DNA of 64,000 nt, taken from assembly GCA_040751755.1 (NCBI GenBank), contig JBFMHC010000033.1, positions 1 to 64,000 on the forward strand. Reading direction: 5' to 3'. The stretch is from PFJX01 sp040751755 (lineage in GTDB: Bacteria; Pseudomonadota; Gammaproteobacteria; Burkholderiales; Thiobacillaceae). Positions 61,672 to 64,000 of this stretch are shown here, in pieces. The stretch's first letter is position 1. The number at the start of each line of letters is the position of its first letter. The notes under the pieces are model-generated. The model did no database searches. It was not told where the DNA came from and saw only the letters and a list, made by a program, of their open reading frames with translations. The translations under genes were made by a program, and so were the position numbers.

Positions 61672-63834
61672 TCAGGCCGGGCTGGTGGGGCTGCGCTCGC
61701 CCCCGCCCTTCATGCGCTGGATCCGCACCACCTCGTGCAGGCCGCGCAGGGCGCGCATCAGGCGCGCAAGGTGCAGGCGGTTCTGCACGCTGACCGTGAA
61801 GTAGAGGTTGGTGTAGGAACCGGCCTCCTCCTCCATGTGCACGTTGTCGATGTCCGAGCCCTCGTTGGCGATCGCCGCCGCCACCTTGGCGAGCACGCCG
61901 CGCTGGTTGGCCACCACCACCTTGATGCCCACCTCGAACAGCTTGTCGAGTTCCGCGGCCCAGGCGACGTCCACCCATTTCTCGGGGTCTTCGCGGTAGT
62001 GCCGCACCTGGGTGCAGTCGTGGGTGTGGATGATGAGGCCCTTTTCCTTCTTGATCTGGCCGATGATCGGGTCGCCGGGGATGGGGCGACAGCACTTGCC
62101 CAGCTTCACCGCCACGCCCTCGGCGCCATGCACCAGCATCGGCCCCGCGGACTTGGCGGGCGTCGCCGGGTCGTTGTCGCGCAGCAGCAGCTGGCGCGCC
62201 ACCACGAAGGCGAGCTTCTTGCCCAGGCCGATCTCCTCCAGGGTCTCGTCGCGGCCGCGCCCCGTCTCCTTCTGGAAGCGCTCCCAGGCGCCCTCGCCCA
62301 GGCTCTTGCAGTCGCTGCCCAGGGCCTTCAGGGCCTGCTCCAGCAGGCGCTGGCCGAGGCCGATGGACTCGCTCTGGTGCACGTGCTTGAGGGCGTTGCG
62401 GATGTTGGCGCGCGCCTTGCCGGTGAAGGCGAAGTGCGCCCAGGCCGGGTTGGGGCGCGCGGACTCGGAGGTGAGGATCTCCACCCGGTCACCGTTGCGC
62501 AGCGGCGTGGAGAGCGGCATGAACTCGCCGTTGATCTTCACGCCGACGCAGTGGTTGCCCACGTCGGTATGCACCGAGTAGGCGAAGTCCACCGCCGTGG
62601 CGCCGCGCGGCAGGGAGATGATCGCGCCCTTGGGCGTGAACACGTAGACCTCGTCAGGGAACAGGTCGACCTTGATGTGTTCGAGGAATTCCACCGAGTC
62701 GCGGCTGTCCGCCTGCAGGTCGAGCAGGCCCTGCAGCCACTGGTGGGTACGGCGCTGGACCTCGGAGATGGAGGCGTCGCTGCTCTTGTAGATCCAGTGC
62801 GAGGCCACGCCCGCCTCGGCGATGCGGTGCATCTCCGAGGTGCGGATCTGCACCTCCAGGGGGGCGCCGAAGGGGCCGAACAGCGTGGTGTGCAGCGACT
62901 GGTAACCGTTCGGCTTGGGGATGGCGATGTAGTCCTTGAACTTGCCGGGGATGGGCTTGTACAGGGCATGCAGCGCGCCGAGGGCCAGGTAGCACTGGGG
63001 CACATCCTCCACCATCACCCGGAAGCCGTAGATGTCGAACACCTCGGAGAAGGCCAGCTGCTTCTCGTGCATCTTGCGGTAGATGCTGTGCAGGTGCTTT
63101 TCCCGTCCCCATACCGTGGCGGGGATGTGGGCCTCTTCCAGCTTCTGCTCGATGCTTGAGCGGATCTTGTCCACCACCTCGGAACGGTTGCCGCGCGCCG
63201 CCTTCACCGCCTTCTCGATCACCTTGTAGCGGTTGGGGTGCAGGTGTTGGAAGGAGATGTCCTCCAGTTCCTGGTAGACCTGGTTGAGTCCCAGGCGGTT
63301 GGCGATGGGGGCGTAGATCTCCAGGGTCTCCTGGGCGATGCGGTGGATCTTCTCCGGCGCCATCGCGTCCAGGGTGCGCATGTTGTGCAGGCGGTCGGCC
63401 AGCTTGATGAGGATGACGCGCACGTCGCGCGCCATCGCCATGAGCATCTTGCGGAAGTTCTCCGCCTGCGCCTGCGCCTTGTTCTCGAAGTGGATGCGGT
63501 CGAGCTTGGTGACACCGTCCACCAGGTTGGCGACCGGCTTGCCGAACTCCTGCGCGATCTCCTCGGAGGTGACGCCGGTGTCCTCCACCACGTCGTGCAG
63601 CAGCGCCGCGATCAGGGTCTGCACGTCGAGGCGCCAGCCGGCCAGGATCTCGGCCACGGCCAGCGGATGCGTCACGTAGGGGGCGCCGCCCTTGCGGTAC
63701 TGGCCGGTGTGGGCCAGGGCGGAGAAGAAGTAGGCGCGGCGGAACGACTCCAGGTCGTCCTTCTCCAGGTAGGAGACGGCCTCGGGCAGCGGCGGCAGGG
63801 TCGCCAGGATGGTGTCGGAACCCGGTGCCGCCAT
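61672..63834 (-). CDS. spoT: Bifunctional (p)ppGpp synthetase/hydrolase
   Basis: 720 residues, full RSH architecture: HD hydrolase domain (YVTHPLAVAEIL, ALLHDVVEDTG at ~77-87), synthetase domain (DIYGFRVMVED...YKPIPGKFKDYIAIPKPNGYQSLHTTL), TGS (VYVFTPKGAIISLPRGATAVDFAYSVHTDVGNH) and C-terminal ACT (KVVVANQRGVLAKVAAAIANEGSDI). The HD residues are intact, so hydrolase activity is expected. Downstream of rpoZ, the usual rpoZ-spoT order. Confidence 0.97.
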   Translation of the reverse strand: MAAPGSDTILATLPPLPEAVSYLEKDDLESFRRAYFFSALAHTGQYRKGGAPYVTHPLAVAEILAGWRLDVQTLIAALLHDVVEDTGVTSEEIAQEFGKPVANLVDGVTKLDRIHFENKAQAQAENFRKMLMAMARDVRVILIKLADRLHNMRTLDAMAPEKIHRIAQETLEIYAPIANRLGLNQVYQELEDISFQHLHPNRYKVIEKAVKAARGNRSEVVDKIRSSIEQKLEEAHIPATVWGREKHLHSIYRKMHEKQLAFSEVFDIYGFRVMVEDVPQCYLALGALHALYKPIPGKFKDYIAIPKPNGYQSLHTTLFGPFGAPLEVQIRTSEMHRIAEAGVASHWIYKSSDASISEVQRRTHQWLQGLLDLQADSRDSVEFLEHIKVDLFPDEVYVFTPKGAIISLPRGATAVDFAYSVHTDVGNHCVGVKINGEFMPLSTPLRNGDRVEILTSESARPNPAWAHFAFTGKARANIRNALKHVHQSESIGLGQRLLEQALKALGSDCKSLGEGAWERFQKETGRGRDETLEEIGLGKKLAFVVARQLLLRDNDPATPAKSAGPMLVHGAEGVAVKLGKCCRPIPGDPIIGQIKKEKGLIIHTHDCTQVRHYREDPEKWVDVAWAAELDKLFEVGIKVVVANQRGVLAKVAAAIANEGSDIDNVHMEEEAGSYTNLYFTVSVQNRLHLARLMRALRGLHEVVRIQRMKGGGERSPTSPA

Positions 63835-63857
63835 GCGCCTTACCTGGGGTGGGGGCT

Positions 63858-64000
63858 TCAGTAGGGGGCCTTCTTCAGGATGTCCACGCTCACCAGGCCC
63901 TCGGCGACCTCGCGCAGGGCGATCACGGCGGGCTTGTCCTTGTTGGCCTCCACCTTGGGGGTGGAGCCGGTGGAGATCTGGCGCGCCCGGTAGGCGGCGG
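63858..64000 (-). CDS. rpoZ: RNA polymerase omega subunit, C-terminal part
   Basis: The window edge cuts the gene; 46 complete C-terminal codons remain, reading AAYRARQIS... and KPAVIALREVAEGLVSVDIL, then KKAPY and a TGA (complement 63858-63860). The VIALREVAEGL segment is the omega-subunit signature. It is followed 23 bases on by spoT, the usual arrangement. The 5' part, and possibly gmk's ancestral site, lie outside. Confidence 0.9.
   Translation of the reverse strand, partial: AAYRARQISTGSTPKVEANKDKPAVIALREVAEGLVSVDILKKAPY

Noticed and set aside
61664..61680. CCCGGC/GCCGGG hairpin between the SAT/APSK gene and spoT
   Set aside because: Only a 6-bp stem overlapping the spoT stop and without a T run.
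59150..62095. 981-codon open frame on the minus strand
   Set aside because: It runs antisense to the DHH gene and the SAT/APSK fusion and into spoT in another frame; its composition (His/Gly/Ala/Arg-rich, no domain) is what GC-rich antisense gives.

Overview
The window reads as about 64 kb of GC-rich chromosome from a sulfur-oxidising, probably autotrophic gamma- or betaproteobacterium. The lifestyle call rests on genes seen here: a type I sulfide:quinone oxidoreductase (54.7-56.0 kb) with a divergent FisR-like sigma-54 regulator, a rhodanese-TusA-DsrE2 sulfur-carrier cluster (22.4-23.7 kb), a divergent ATP-sulfurylase/APS-kinase fusion (60.0-61.6 kb) and a Calvin-cycle-type phosphoribulokinase (13.9-14.9 kb). 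No RuBisCO, sox, rDsr or hdr genes lie in the window. The conserved block mla - ABC-2 exporter - ibaG - murA - his - tat is typical of these classes; the exact order cannot be assigned from sequence alone.

Layout. 0-9.4 kb: 3' end of a 5S rRNA and its terminator, xseA, a DnaA-box cluster, pabB, an arginine block (argD, argF, a DUF2283 gene, argG), ppnP, a DUF599 membrane protein, and yicC-gmk on the minus strand. 9.5-13.9 kb: Ser/Thr kinase, PP2C phosphatase, rph, rdgB, hemW. 13.9-17.1 kb (minus): response regulator, histidine kinase, phosphoribulokinase. 17.2-20.9 kb: small membrane and periplasmic proteins (DUF2238, a divergent FolE, an isoprenylcysteine-methyltransferase-like protein, cytochrome b561, two YceI proteins). 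21.0-22.2 kb: tRNA-Pro, ispB, tRNA-Thr. 22.4-26.2 kb: sulfur-carrier cluster, a FadL-type porin and a secreted DUF302-like protein. 26.2-29.8 kb (minus): TPR protein, L,D-transpeptidase, cyclophilin, lpxH. 30.0-33.0 kb: glnS, cysS. 33.1-33.9 kb: a methionine-rich repeat protein. 34.1-40.8 kb: a DUF72-like fragment, mlaFEDCB, an ABC-2 exporter, ibaG, murA. 40.9-41.6 kb: a Phd/VapC-like toxin-antitoxin pair wedged between murA and hisG. 41.6-48.4 kb: his genes with hisC inverted. 48.4-50.3 kb: HIT protein and tatABC. 50.4-52.8 kb: sigma-54-driven amtB, hup, a VTT-domain membrane protein. 52.9-56.0 kb: tRNA-Ser, fisR, a 67-residue protein, sqr. 56.1-64.0 kb: bcp, phoH, an EpsD-like lipoprotein gene broken by one in-frame stop, a DHH phosphoesterase, the SAT/APSK fusion, spoT and the 3' part of rpoZ.

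How it fits together. Sulfide is probably oxidised by SQR under control of a cysteine-based sulfane-sulfur sensor; sulfane sulfur can be passed through Rhd, TusA and DsrE2. The most novel-looking items are the 13-residue methionine-rich repeat protein, the sigma-54/palindrome control region of sqr with its unknown 67-residue first gene, and the SAT-like domain that has lost most of its substrate-binding motif. The window is gene-dense; no gap between genes exceeds about 300 bases and no insertion sequence, prophage or CRISPR array was seen.
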